Positions 11,161-20,327 of a DNA stretch of 64,000 bases are shown here, piece after piece. The first letter of the stretch is position 1; each line of letters starts with the position of its first letter. Under the pieces are notes generated by a model, which did no database searches, was not told the DNA's origin, and saw nothing but the letters and a program-made list of their open reading frames with translations. The translations under genes were made by a program, and so were the position numbers. Source of the stretch: Lysobacteraceae bacterium (GTDB lineage: Bacteria > Pseudomonadota > Gammaproteobacteria > Nitrococcales > AK92); assembly GCA_012523465.1 (NCBI GenBank), contig JAAYIK010000016.1:62001-126000 (forward strand), in the 5' to 3' direction.

Positions 11161-14100
11161 CGGCAGGCTCCTCGATGGTTCCGGTAAGCAGATAGCGGTC
11201 CAGGGCAGCGATCAGTTCCGCCGGCGGACGGTCGTAGAAAACTCCGCTGCGGTCGCCCAGCTCGGGCCGCATGCCACGCAGGAACAAATAGTAGACGCCG
11301 CCGAAATGGCGCTCGTAGTCGTAGTCCGGCAGGCGGTGACACAGATAACGATGCAGCGCCACGGCGTAGATCAGGTACTGCAGGAAATAGCCCTGCTCCG
11401 CCATCACCGCGTCCAGCCGCTCGGCAGCGTAGTCGGCGAGGGTGGCACCCAGCCAGTTGGATTTGTAGTCGGCCAGGTAAAACCGTCCCTGATGCTCGAA
11501 CACCAGATCGATGTAGCCTTTCATGAAGCCCTGGGCAAGCGAGAAGCGCAGCCGCCCTACCCGCTCCTGCAGCGCGACCGTGGGCAAGAAGCCATGCGCG
11601 CGCAGCAGGTCGGCCAGCACGCCACCGTCCAGACGCGCGATCGGATAATGGAACTCCAGCTCATCGATGCGGCGCGCGCGCGGCAGCCCGGCCAGCCGCA
11701 ACCCGGCGCCATCCAGCGGCGTCGCCAGCACGTCCTGAACCATGGCAACGACGGTGTCGGTCCACTTGGCGGCGAAGCCATGGCGTGTCAGCTGGCGGCT
11801 TACCAGGCGGCGCAGCCTGCCCTCGTCGGCGTCGGCGAAATCGTGCTGCTCGAAGATGCCGTGCAGGCAAATGCCGGGGCGACCGCCGCGAGGGAAAGCG
11901 AAGATGCCGTCGGCCTCGGCTGCGACGGCCTCACTGGACTCGGCGTCGTAGTCGGGCTGCTCGGCTCCCGGCGCCACCTGCCCAGCCAGCCAGGAGAAGC
12001 TGCTGATGCGCCGCGGCGGCGGCAGCTCACGTCCGAGCCGGCGCGCCTGCAGGGGCTGTTCCTGCACGGGCGGCGGCGGCAAGGCGCCGGCTTCTTCCGC
12101 CACGTCCATGGCCTGCACCAGGACGGCCTCCGGCTGCTGCTCGGCCAGCCGTTCCAGGTCCTCGCGCAACTGCTCCAGCGAACGCTGCTTGACGATCGCC
12201 TGCAGGGCGGCCAGCGGCCGCAGCCGCTCATCGGCGTGGCGACCGTGCAGCAGCCAGCCCAGGCCGCTGGCCTGCAGGCCGTTGCACTTGCCCCAGACGA
12301 CGTAGCAGCGGTGCCGGGCCCGGGTGAGCGCGACGTAGGCCAGGCGCAGCTCCTCGGCCAGCTCCTCTTCCTCGGCCAGCAGCCGGCCTTCCTCGATGCC
12401 GTCGCTGCCGAAATCCAGCACCGCCTGCAGATCCTGTTCCGGATCGTGGAAGGCGATGGCAAGCTTGCGCTCGGAGCGGGTCGGCCCTTCCCAGAGGAAG
12501 GGACAGAACACAATGGGATACTCCAGCCCCTTGCTGGCGTGTATGGTCACCACCTTGACCAGCCGCTCGTCGCTCTCCAGCCGCAGCTCGGCGGCATCGC
12601 CGCCGCCCGGCTCCTGCCGCTGCTGCGCCAGCCAGTTCACCAGCGCCTCCATGCCCATGCCGGTTTCCGTCGCCTGCACGTGCAGCAGCTCGCCCAGGTG
12701 CAGCAGGTTGGTCAAGCGGCGCTCCCCGTCCACGTAGGCCAGCAGGCGGGCATGCACCCCCTCCCGCTGCAGCATGGTGCGGAAGAAGCGGATGAAGCCG
12801 TGCTCGCGCCAAAGCCGGTGGTAGTCGTGGAAGCGCTCCAGGATCGCCTGCCAGTCCTGCTCGTTCTCGTTCAGCCGCGCCAGTTCGTTGCCGTCGACGC
12901 CGAGGCAGGCGGTGGCCAGGGCCGCCCGCAGCAGGCTTTCCCGGCCTGGCTCCAGCACGGCTGACAGCAAGCGCTCCAGCTCCAGCGCCTCAGGCGAGGC
13001 GAAAACCTTGTCACGCGACAGCTGCACGCAGGCGATGCCCCGCTCCTGCAGGGCCTTGATGATGGCCGTGCCCTGCTGGTGCTTGCGTACCAGGACAGCG
13101 ATGTCGCCGCCTTCCAGTGGCCGCTCGCCGATGCGCGCCCGCCCGGCGTCGCCCGCCTGCAGCAGGCGGGCGATCTCAGCAGCCACGGCGCTGGCCACCT
13201 GCCGCATGGCGGCCTCCTTGCCAAGCTGATCGTCTTTGGCGTTGGGTGGGTAGTGCTCGCGGCCCAAGCACCAGAACCGCAGCGGGGCCAACGGCGCACC
13301 GTCCTCAACCAACCCAGGCCCGACCTGATCGGCCGGCCGCGGCTGTACCGGCAGAAACTCGATGGCATCCAGCAAAAAGGGGCGCTTGGCGCAGACGAAC
13401 AAAGCGTTGACGGCGGCGATCAGCGGCGGGTCCGAGCGCCAGTTGACGCCCAGCGTATAGCCCATGGGCATGGCTCGCTTGGCCGCCAGATAAGCGTAAA
13501 TGTCGGCACCACGGAAGCTATAGATGGCCTGCTTGGGGTCGCCCACCAGGTAAAAGGGCCGCTCGCCGTCAGCGAACAACCGCTGGAAGATGTCCCATTG
13601 CAGCGGGTCGGTGTCCTGGAACTCGTCGATGAGTGCGGCGCGGTAGGTCTGGCGCAGCTTGGTCGCCAGCACCTCGCCGCTGCCCGGCGCGGTCAGTGCC
13701 TGTTGCAGGCTGCTGAGCAAATCGTCGAAGCCAAGCACGCCGCGGCGCCGCTTGAGAACCGGTAGCTCGCGCCAGAGCGTCTCCAGGGCCCGCAGCAGGA
13801 ACCGCGCCAGCTCAACCTCGAGCGCGCTCTTGTAAGCGTTGCAGGCATCCAGCAGCGCCTGGCAGGCGTCGAACAGCGGATGCCAAGGCGGTTCCTTGCC
13901 GCCCGCCTTGGCCGCCAACTCACGGCTGGTGAAGCGATGGAGGTTCTCGCACGGTTCCGGCTGCTGCGGTGGCGTGCCGAGGTAGCTGGCCAGCTCGGCC
14001 AACCACTTGGGCAGATGGCGCTTGCTGTAGCTTTTCCTGTTGACGCCCGGATGCGTCTCCAGCAGCCGCCTGACCTCATCCTGCTCCTCGCGCCAGCAAT

Positions 14101-14779
14101 CGGCCGCAGCTTGCCAGGCCTGCAGCACGGCTTCCTCCAGCTCCTGCAAGCTGCGACCGACCGGCGCCGGCGCGCGCAGCTGCAAGTAGGGTTTGCCCAA
14201 CCAGGGCTTGAGTTCGCGCAGCAGCTTCTCCGGGGTCAGCTTACGCTGCAGCAGGCAGCGCACCAGTCGCGGCTCGCCGGCGCTGACCTCGCGCCGCCAG
14301 AAGTCATCTAGCACTTCCTGGAGCAGCGGCTCTTGGTCGCTGACCAGCTCGGCATCGAACGGCATGCCGCTCTCGAAGGCATGCTCCGTCAGCGCCCGCT
14401 GACAAAAGCCATGGATGGTGAAAATGGCCGCCTGGTCGAAATCGACGATGGCCTGCTCCAGCCGGCGCTGGGCGAGCCGCCGATCCGACGCTCGCTGCAG
14501 GAGTGCGGCCAGAAACGGCTCCGCGCTGGCGCCGGCAGCGAAGGCATCGCGTGCCTCGATCAGACGGCGGCGGATGCGGTCGCGCAACTCAGCGGTGGCG
14601 GCGTTGGTGAAGGTCACCACCAGGATTTGCTCCACCGTCAACCCCACTTCCACCACCAACAGCAGATAAAGCGCGGCGATGGTGTAGGTCTTGCCGGTAC
14701 CGGCGCTGGCCTCGATCAGGCAGGCGCCGCCTGGACGGTGCTGCTCCAACTGTAGCGGGGCGAGCTTGAGAGCGCTCAT
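11150..14779 (-). CDS. recB: Exodeoxyribonuclease V subunit beta (RecB)
   Basis: RecB supplies the 3'-5' helicase and the single nuclease active site of RecBCD. I place the start at ATG 14779, where ATGA overlaps the recC stop by 4 bp; the upstream start at 14815 would add 12 residues inside recC. The product is 1,209 residues. Walker A is ASAGTGKT (24-31), helicase motifs such as LIDEFQDTDPLQW and VVTIHASKGLEYP follow, and the C-terminal nuclease domain carries LADYKSNWLG (catalytic DYK at about 1104-1106). All key residues look intact, and translational coupling on both sides suggests equal subunit output. Confidence 0.97.
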   Translation of the reverse strand: MSALKLAPLQLEQHRPGGACLIEASAGTGKTYTIAALYLLLVVEVGLTVEQILVVTFTNAATAELRDRIRRRLIEARDAFAAGASAEPFLAALLQRASDRRLAQRRLEQAIVDFDQAAIFTIHGFCQRALTEHAFESGMPFDAELVSDQEPLLQEVLDDFWRREVSAGEPRLVRCLLQRKLTPEKLLRELKPWLGKPYLQLRAPAPVGRSLQELEEAVLQAWQAAADCWREEQDEVRRLLETHPGVNRKSYSKRHLPKWLAELASYLGTPPQQPEPCENLHRFTSRELAAKAGGKEPPWHPLFDACQALLDACNAYKSALEVELARFLLRALETLWRELPVLKRRRGVLGFDDLLSSLQQALTAPGSGEVLATKLRQTYRAALIDEFQDTDPLQWDIFQRLFADGERPFYLVGDPKQAIYSFRGADIYAYLAAKRAMPMGYTLGVNWRSDPPLIAAVNALFVCAKRPFLLDAIEFLPVQPRPADQVGPGLVEDGAPLAPLRFWCLGREHYPPNAKDDQLGKEAAMRQVASAVAAEIARLLQAGDAGRARIGERPLEGGDIAVLVRKHQQGTAIIKALQERGIACVQLSRDKVFASPEALELERLLSAVLEPGRESLLRAALATACLGVDGNELARLNENEQDWQAILERFHDYHRLWREHGFIRFFRTMLQREGVHARLLAYVDGERRLTNLLHLGELLHVQATETGMGMEALVNWLAQQRQEPGGGDAAELRLESDERLVKVVTIHASKGLEYPIVFCPFLWEGPTRSERKLAIAFHDPEQDLQAVLDFGSDGIEEGRLLAEEEELAEELRLAYVALTRARHRCYVVWGKCNGLQASGLGWLLHGRHADERLRPLAALQAIVKQRSLEQLREDLERLAEQQPEAVLVQAMDVAEEAGALPPPPVQEQPLQARRLGRELPPPRRISSFSWLAGQVAPGAEQPDYDAESSEAVAAEADGIFAFPRGGRPGICLHGIFEQHDFADADEGRLRRLVSRQLTRHGFAAKWTDTVVAMVQDVLATPLDGAGLRLAGLPRARRIDELEFHYPIARLDGGVLADLLRAHGFLPTVALQERVGRLRFSLAQGFMKGYIDLVFEHQGRFYLADYKSNWLGATLADYAAERLDAVMAEQGYFLQYLIYAVALHRYLCHRLPDYDYERHFGGVYYLFLRGMRPELGDRSGVFYDRPPAELIAALDRYLLTGTIEEPADVV

Positions 14780-17700
14780 GACTGCTCCTCCAGGGCCGAG
14801 AGCAAAGGCAGCCATACCGCTTCAGCCAATTCCTTGAACAGGGGATCGGCGGTCGGGTCGACACCGGCGAAACCGAGCGCCAGGTAAGGCTGCTCCTGCT
14901 CACCGGCCTGGTGATCGTTGCCGCGCCAGCAGCGCGCCGCGGCCGCCTGCGCGACCTGCCTGTCGCCGGACCTGCGCATTTGCTCGGCCCAGGCCTGGCT
15001 GGCCTTGGGAAGAAACGGTAGCAACCGCCGCTGGCCTTCGCCGTACCAATGCAGCAGCCGCTCCAGTAGCTCGCGGGCCTCCTCTAGTGGCTTGAAGCGC
15101 TGCCAGCCGGCTTCGCTCAGCCAATGGCTGGCGGGCATCACCCCGGCAGGAGCGACCACGTTGAGCGCCAGATGGGCAATCCAGACGCGCAGCAGGTCCT
15201 GGCTGCGACTGCGGCCGAGGCGATACTCGATGCGACCGATGGCGGACAGCTTGTCCAGCTGCCCGCTGAGGCGGAAATCGCCCAGCTCCAGAACGAAGGG
15301 CCGCGGCTCCGGCTCGACCGCGGGCAGGGCCTGCAGCTGCGCGACGAAGGCGCCCACCTGCCCGCTGCTCTCGGCGAGCTCCAGCATGCCGACGGCGCCG
15401 TGAGGAAGGCGGCCGGCGGCGCGGGCGTACTCGGCCGCGCCCTCCTGCTTGCCGCGCAGCTGCAGCTGGAGCAAGTCCTGGCGCAGCTGCCAGCGCTCCA
15501 GGCCGTCCAGCACGAACGGCTCACGCCCGCTCAGCAGCACGCCGCGCTCTTCCAGCCGCAGCCCGAGCCGGTGCTTGAGCAGGAATTCCGCCGGGCATAA
15601 CCAGAACTCGATCAGCTGCGCCAGCTCGACGCAGCGCCAGTCCTGCTCCGGCTCCGGCAGCGGCTGGCGCAGCAGCGGCTGCGGCCGCTGCCGGCCGCGC
15701 CCGGCCAGCTCCCCGGCCGTGCACAAATGAGCGGCGAAGGAGAACAGCCGGGGCGAGCGACCGTCGAAATAGGCCGGGCTGAAAGCCTGCAGGCGATGGC
15801 GGGTCAACAACTGCTCCCGCACCGGACCGCCGCCGGCGCTGCGCCAGCCGCGCTCGATGTAATCCAGCAACTCGTCGATGATGGGCGACGGCGGCAGAAC
15901 GCTGTTGTCGCGCAAATCCTGACCGACATAGCTGAGATAAAGGCAGTCGCGCGCCGACAGCAGCGCCTCCAGGAACAAATAGCGGTCCTCGAAGCGGCGC
16001 ACCCGGTCGCCGCGGCGCGGCTGGCTGGCCATCAGATCAAAGCCCAGCGGCCGCTGCTGGCGCGGAAATTCGCCGTCGTTCAGGCCCAGCAGGCAGACCA
16101 CCCGAAACGGAATGCTGCGCATGGGCACCATGGCGCAGAAGGTGACTCCGCCACCGAGAAAGCCGCTCACCCCGCGCTGCGCCTCCAGGCGCCGCTGCAG
16201 CTCGCCGGCGATCACGTCCAGCGGCACGGGCTCAGCCAGCTGCGCCAACTCGCCGGCTTCCCGCAGCTCCTCCAGCGCCTCGCGCACCGCCTGCAGCGCT
16301 TCCTCGACCTCAGGCTCGGGCCGGAAGAAGCGCTCCAGCAGGCCGTTCAGCAAGACGTGCCACTCGCTCAGGGTCCGGCTGCCGGCAAGCTCCTCGGCGC
16401 TAAGAAACACGGCCTCGACGAAGGCCAGCAGCTTGCCGGCCAGCTCGGCGCGGCCACCTTCGGCGGCGTCGAAAGGCAAAATGCCCTGGAAAAGCTGCAG
16501 CTCGCGGCCGGGCATGGCATAGCCGAGCAGGATGCGGTCCAGCCCGGCCTGCCAGCTGTGCTCGGCCACCGCCGGCAATCCCAGCCGCTGACGGTGCTCG
16601 GCATCCCGCCCCCAGCGAATGCCGGTGCGGTGGATCCAGTCGTACAGCGTGGGCAGCTCGCTCTCGGCAATCCCGAAGCGCTCACGCAGCGCGGCAGTCT
16701 CCAGCAGCGCGCCGACCTGGTCAGCCTGCAGCCGGCCCTCTCCCAACTCCAGCAGTTTGAGGAAGCAGTCGATCACCGGCCGCTCGCGGCGCGGACTGCG
16801 ATCGGCGATGGCAAACGGGATGCGCGGCCCCTCGGCGGTGGCGAAGACGGCGTCGATGTAGGGCGCGTAGGCATCGATATCGGGCGTCATCACCACGACA
16901 TCGTCAGGGGACAGACTGGGGTCCTCGGCGAACAGCCGCAGCAGCTGGTCGTGCAGCACCTCGACCTCGCGCAGCCGGCTGTGACAACTGTGCACCTGCA
17001 CCGAGATGTCGTCGGGTGCCAGCACGGCCGGTTCGCCGTCCCGGTTCTGCAAGTGCAGGATGTCACGCTGCAGCGCGTGCAGCAGCCGCTCGCCAGGGAC
17101 CGGCTCCATGTAATCGTGCTCCTGGGTCGGGTAGTCCAACAGCAGCTCGAGGAAGTCGCGCCCCTGGCGGCCCCAGGAAGCGAGCAGACGGTTGCCGGTC
17201 TCCAGATGAAGCAGCTCGGGGTCGACATTGCCCGCCCGTCGCCGAATCTCCCGCTCGGAACGGATCTCGCCCCAGTACTCGGCGGAGGGGTTGAGCAAGA
17301 ACACATGCACCTGGCAGTGACGGCCGAGCGCATCCAGCAGCGCCACGTACGGCTCCGGCAGCGAAGCGAGCCCGAACACGGCCACTCGCTCGGGCAACAG
17401 CCGGGCCGGCGGAGCCTGCTCCCGCAGCTGACTGATCAGCTCCTGCAGCAGCTGCGCCCGGTGCGGCGCGCCGTTCTGGCACAGCCGGCGCCACAGCGTC
17501 GCCTGCCAGTGCTCTGCCTCACCGGCCTGCCAGGCCAGAATCCAGTCCGGCCGGTAGACCAGGTATTGGTCGTAGACGTCGGCGATGCGCCGCGCCAGCT
17601 CGAAGCGGTCGGCAGGGCTACCACCGCGCAGGTAGCTGGCCAACTCGGCGTAGCGCGGGTCGTCCAGCAGCTCCGGCAGCAGCCCGTAGATGCGCCAGCT

Positions 17701-17970
17701 CAGCACCTCTGGCTCAAAATCGGACACCCGTCCCAGCTCGGGCTTGAAAGCGCGCAGCAGCTGCCAGGCATAGGTGGCCGGGAAGTGGAACTGCACATTG
17801 GCGCAGATGCGGTGGTGCTGCGCCAGTTGCAGCGCCAGCCAGCGGGCCATGCCCTGGCTCTGCACCAGCACCACTTCGGGCGCCAGCGGGTCAGCCGGCG
17901 GCGCGGCCAGCAGCTGCGCCAGCGCTTCCGCCAGGCGCTCCATGCGGTTGCTGTAATGGAGGTGGATCAC
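14776..17970 (-). CDS. recC: Exodeoxyribonuclease V subunit gamma (RecC)
   Basis: RecC scaffolds RecBCD, splits the DNA strands and scans for Chi. I choose the GTG start at 17970, giving 1,064 residues and an N-terminus (IHLHYSNRMERL) that matches the family's usual YHSNR start; a G-rich Shine-Dalgarno (AAGGGGGG) lies just upstream. An in-frame start at 18087 would add 39 residues of no family character. Motifs typical of the inactive helicase fold are present (VQSQGMARWL, VVVMTPDIDAYAPYI, LLGLNDGEFPR). It is the first gene of the operon, so its promoter should lie in the 164 bp between it and the DUF445 gene. Confidence 0.96.
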   Translation of the reverse strand: MIHLHYSNRMERLAEALAQLLAAPPADPLAPEVVLVQSQGMARWLALQLAQHHRICANVQFHFPATYAWQLLRAFKPELGRVSDFEPEVLSWRIYGLLPELLDDPRYAELASYLRGGSPADRFELARRIADVYDQYLVYRPDWILAWQAGEAEHWQATLWRRLCQNGAPHRAQLLQELISQLREQAPPARLLPERVAVFGLASLPEPYVALLDALGRHCQVHVFLLNPSAEYWGEIRSEREIRRRAGNVDPELLHLETGNRLLASWGRQGRDFLELLLDYPTQEHDYMEPVPGERLLHALQRDILHLQNRDGEPAVLAPDDISVQVHSCHSRLREVEVLHDQLLRLFAEDPSLSPDDVVVMTPDIDAYAPYIDAVFATAEGPRIPFAIADRSPRRERPVIDCFLKLLELGEGRLQADQVGALLETAALRERFGIAESELPTLYDWIHRTGIRWGRDAEHRQRLGLPAVAEHSWQAGLDRILLGYAMPGRELQLFQGILPFDAAEGGRAELAGKLLAFVEAVFLSAEELAGSRTLSEWHVLLNGLLERFFRPEPEVEEALQAVREALEELREAGELAQLAEPVPLDVIAGELQRRLEAQRGVSGFLGGGVTFCAMVPMRSIPFRVVCLLGLNDGEFPRQQRPLGFDLMASQPRRGDRVRRFEDRYLFLEALLSARDCLYLSYVGQDLRDNSVLPPSPIIDELLDYIERGWRSAGGGPVREQLLTRHRLQAFSPAYFDGRSPRLFSFAAHLCTAGELAGRGRQRPQPLLRQPLPEPEQDWRCVELAQLIEFWLCPAEFLLKHRLGLRLEERGVLLSGREPFVLDGLERWQLRQDLLQLQLRGKQEGAAEYARAAGRLPHGAVGMLELAESSGQVGAFVAQLQALPAVEPEPRPFVLELGDFRLSGQLDKLSAIGRIEYRLGRSRSQDLLRVWIAHLALNVVAPAGVMPASHWLSEAGWQRFKPLEEARELLERLLHWYGEGQRRLLPFLPKASQAWAEQMRRSGDRQVAQAAAARCWRGNDHQAGEQEQPYLALGFAGVDPTADPLFKELAEAVWLPLLSALEEQS

Positions 17971-18134
17971 GCCGCCCCCCCTTGCCGCGACAGGGGGCGG
18001 AACCAACGTGGCTGCTGCATGATGGGCGGATTCCCGGTTATTGTTCGCATTCGGCCGCTGCGCGGTTCCATGGTAGCGGAACAGCATACAGCCTGCAGCG
18101 ACGGATCGTGTCGCAGCAAGCTTGCCGCCGCGGC

Positions 18135-19400
18135 TCAGAAGACCAGCTGGGTCAGCAGGAACAAGCCGCAGCCGGCCAGGGCACCGACCAGGGTGCCGTT
18201 GATGCGGATGTACTGCAGATCGCGCCCGACCTCCAGCTCCAGCCGCTCGCTGACGGTGCGGGTATCCCAGCTCTGCACGACCTCGGCGATGAACACCCCG
18301 ATCTCGGCGCGAAACGGCACGACGAAGCTGGACACCAGCTGCTCCAGGCGCCGGTTCAGCCGCTCCTGGGCGTCCTCATCCAGCTCCAGAGTGCGCGCCA
18401 GGCTCATTAGGCTTGCGCTCAAGGACTCGACAAGGCGCTCGGAGGCGCCGGTGGCGCGCTCCTGCAACAGCTGCCGCAGGCTATCCCAGGCCGACTCCAG
18501 CAATTGCTGCATCTCGGCGCTGGCCAGCAGCCGTGCCTTGAGCTCTTCCACCCCCCGGCGGAAGCTCTCCGAGCTCTCCAGCCGCGCGATCAGGTCAGCG
18601 GTGTAACGCTCAAAATCTTGCCGGGCCGGATGTTCCGGGTTCTCCAGCTCGGCCAGCAGCTCTTCCGCCCCGGCGATGATGGCGCGGGCGATCTTACGGT
18701 CGATGGTCCGCGGCACCCACCAACTGCTGCGCTGCTCGACCTTTTCGTAGATGACTTCCTCGTTGTTCAGCAGCAGGGCGCGCGCCAGCTCGATGCCGCG
18801 CTCCAGCAGACGCTGGTGCTGGCCGCTTTCCTGCAGCAGCCGCAGCAACCGCCCCAGCAGCGGCAGCAGGTCCACCGTGCTCAGCTGAGAACCGAAGGAA
18901 TCGCGGAAAAAAGCCCGCACTTCGCGCTCCTGCAGCGACCCGGTCACCTCTGGCAGCATGGCGACGATTTGCTCGGCAATCAGGCGGCTGTTGGCCGGGC
19001 GCTGCAGCCAACCGCTGAGACGCAGGGCTGGATTGCCGCTTCGCAGCTTGGCCCCGATCAGATCCGGCGCCAGGAAATGGCGCTCGACGAAGGACCCCAG
19101 CCCCCGGCCGATGCGGTCTTTGTTGCGCGGAATGATGCCGGTGTGCGGGATAGGCAGCCCCAACGGCCGACGGAACAGCGCTGTGACCGCGAACCAGTCG
19201 GCCAGCCCGCCCACGATTCCCGCCTCGGCCCCGGCCCGCAGCAGCAAGACCGCGAAGCCCGGTTCCGGCACCAGCTGGGTCAACAGGAACAACAGCACCG
19301 CCAGCAGCAGCAGCCCCGTCGCCCAGGCTCGGTGACGCCGTAGCGCGGCGCGCTTTTGCTCCAGCAGATCCTTTTCCCCGGCAAATACGGGAGTCGTCAT
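18135..19400 (-). CDS. DUF445 family membrane protein (YjiN-like)
   Basis: This 421-residue protein belongs to DUF445 (E. coli YjiN), a family of unknown function. It has an N-terminal hydrophobic region (about 27-60), the family signature GGLADWFAVTALFR followed by LPIPHTGIIP, a long charged, largely helical middle rich in Glu, Leu and Arg, and a C-terminal membrane segment (VGALAGCGLFLLTQLVF). Anchors at both ends suggest a helical domain held near the membrane. An AGGAG lies about 12 bp before the ATG. It is divergent from hsp20, so the two share a control region. Confidence 0.9.
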   Translation of the reverse strand: MTTPVFAGEKDLLEQKRAALRRHRAWATGLLLLAVLLFLLTQLVPEPGFAVLLLRAGAEAGIVGGLADWFAVTALFRRPLGLPIPHTGIIPRNKDRIGRGLGSFVERHFLAPDLIGAKLRSGNPALRLSGWLQRPANSRLIAEQIVAMLPEVTGSLQEREVRAFFRDSFGSQLSTVDLLPLLGRLLRLLQESGQHQRLLERGIELARALLLNNEEVIYEKVEQRSSWWVPRTIDRKIARAIIAGAEELLAELENPEHPARQDFERYTADLIARLESSESFRRGVEELKARLLASAEMQQLLESAWDSLRQLLQERATGASERLVESLSASLMSLARTLELDEDAQERLNRRLEQLVSSFVVPFRAEIGVFIAEVVQSWDTRTVSERLELEVGRDLQYIRINGTLVGALAGCGLFLLTQLVF

Positions 19401-19448
19401 GATGGCAGGCCGCTCCTGTGTGCTGCGCTGAACTTTTTACACAACTTA

Positions 19449-19463
19449 GTGTCAATATGACAC
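19449..19463. promoter_or_regulatory. Perfect inverted repeat between DUF445 and hsp20 genes (possible operator)
   Basis: GTGTCA-ATA-TGACAC is a perfect 6-bp inverted repeat with a 3-bp spacer, in the 97-bp region between two divergent genes and about 35 bp before the hsp20 start. It could be an operator for a dimeric regulator. I see no clear sigma-32 promoter. The function is inferred from symmetry and position only. Confidence 0.35.
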
Positions 19464-19497
19464 GAACAGATCAGAATCGTGTTGGGAGGTGCTAACC

Positions 19498-19947
19498 ATG
19501 TCGATCATGCGTTATCAAACCCCGAGCCCGCTGGCCCAGCTGCGGCAGGAAATCGACCGCCTGTTCAACCTGGCGTTCGCGCCGACGGAGGAAGGCGACG
19601 GCACGCTGTATGCCCGCGACTGGGCGCCGGCGGTTGACATCCGTGAAGAAGCCGACCGTTACGTGGTGCTGGCCGACATCCCGGGAGTGGACCCTAAGGA
19701 CATCGAGATCACCATGGAGAACGGTGTCCTGACCATCACCGGCGAGCGGCAGGCCGAGAGCGACCAGCAGAACGGCGGCTTCCGGCGCATCGAACGGGTC
19801 CGCGGCCGCTTCCTGCGCCGCTTCACGCTGCCGCAGAGCGCCGACGAGGACAAGATCACCGCGCGTTCCGTGCATGGCACGCTGGAAGTGGTGATTCCCA
19901 AGCGGGAGCAGGCGCTGACTCGCCGCATCCCAATCGCCAGCGAATAA
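19498..19947 (+). CDS. Hsp20/alpha-crystallin family small heat shock protein
   Basis: This 149-residue protein is an ATP-independent holdase that binds unfolding proteins. The alpha-crystallin domain spans about residues 42-140, with DIREEADRYVVLADIPGV at its start and the conserved HGTLEVVIPK near its end, then a short C-terminal tail containing RRIPIAS that resembles the I-x-I anchor. The ATG at 19498 follows GGGAGG with an 8-bp gap; an in-frame GTG at 19489 overlaps that ribosome-binding site and is rejected. A strong terminator follows at 19959, so it is probably monocistronic. Confidence 0.95.
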   Translation: MSIMRYQTPSPLAQLRQEIDRLFNLAFAPTEEGDGTLYARDWAPAVDIREEADRYVVLADIPGVDPKDIEITMENGVLTITGERQAESDQQNGGFRRIERVRGRFLRRFTLPQSADEDKITARSVHGTLEVVIPKREQALTRRIPIASE

Positions 19948-19958
19948 GCCGGCGGCTT

Positions 19959-19996
19959 CCGGCGGGCCCTGCCACTGGCAGGGCCCGCCGGTTTTT
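19959..19996 (+). terminator. Rho-independent terminator of the hsp20 gene
   Basis: A perfect 15-bp GC-rich stem (19959-19973 with 19977-19991) closes a 3-base ACT loop and is followed by TTTTT. It lies 12 bp after the hsp20 stop. Confidence 0.92.
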
Positions 19997-20007
19997 GCCT
20001 GTGGCCA

Positions 20008-20322
20008 TCACCGCTGCGCCAGCTTGCGCTGCACACTGGCGACCTTCTCGTTGAGCTGGCGAGTCCGCCCGATTTCCGTGCCAATTTTCAGGGTCGTGAA
20101 GATGCGTGGCGCCCCCATGGCATGCACCACCTCGTGGCACTTGCGGATGGCGGCGAACACCGCATCCCACTCTCCCACGATGTTGGTGCCGTAGTCATGC
20201 ATTTCATGCTCGAGGCCGGACTCCTCCAGCACCCGTGCGCAGGCGGCGATGTAGTCCGACAGCGAAGTGCCAACGCCGACAGGAACCACGCAAAGCTCGA
20301 CCATCACTGGCATGGTTTTCAT
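20008..20322 (-). CDS. MTH1187/YkoF-type thiamine-binding family protein
   Basis: This 104-residue protein resembles the MTH1187 (UPF0045) family, small ferredoxin-like folds that bind thiamine or related ligands. Family features are the N-terminal strand with ELCVVPVGVG, the segment HDYGTNIVGEWD, and KIGTEIGR near the end. I choose ATG 20322, which follows GGAGGG with a usable gap; ATG 20331 overlaps the stop of the upstream gene (ATGA) but sits directly on the ribosome-binding site. It is therefore translationally coupled to the outer-membrane-like protein before it. Family assignment is fairly sure; the ligand here is not known. Confidence 0.8.
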   Translation of the reverse strand: MKTMPVMVELCVVPVGVGTSLSDYIAACARVLEESGLEHEMHDYGTNIVGEWDAVFAAIRKCHEVVHAMGAPRIFTTLKIGTEIGRTRQLNEKVASVQRKLAQR

Positions 20323-20327
20323 CGTCC

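Noticed and set aside
17971..18087. 39-residue N-terminal extension of RecC
   Set aside because: It lacks family likeness; the GTG at 17970 has a G-rich ribosome-binding site and gives the usual RecC start.
15727..18606. Plus-strand open frame of 959 codons over recC
   Set aside because: Antisense to a clear recC; no family motif in the plus product.
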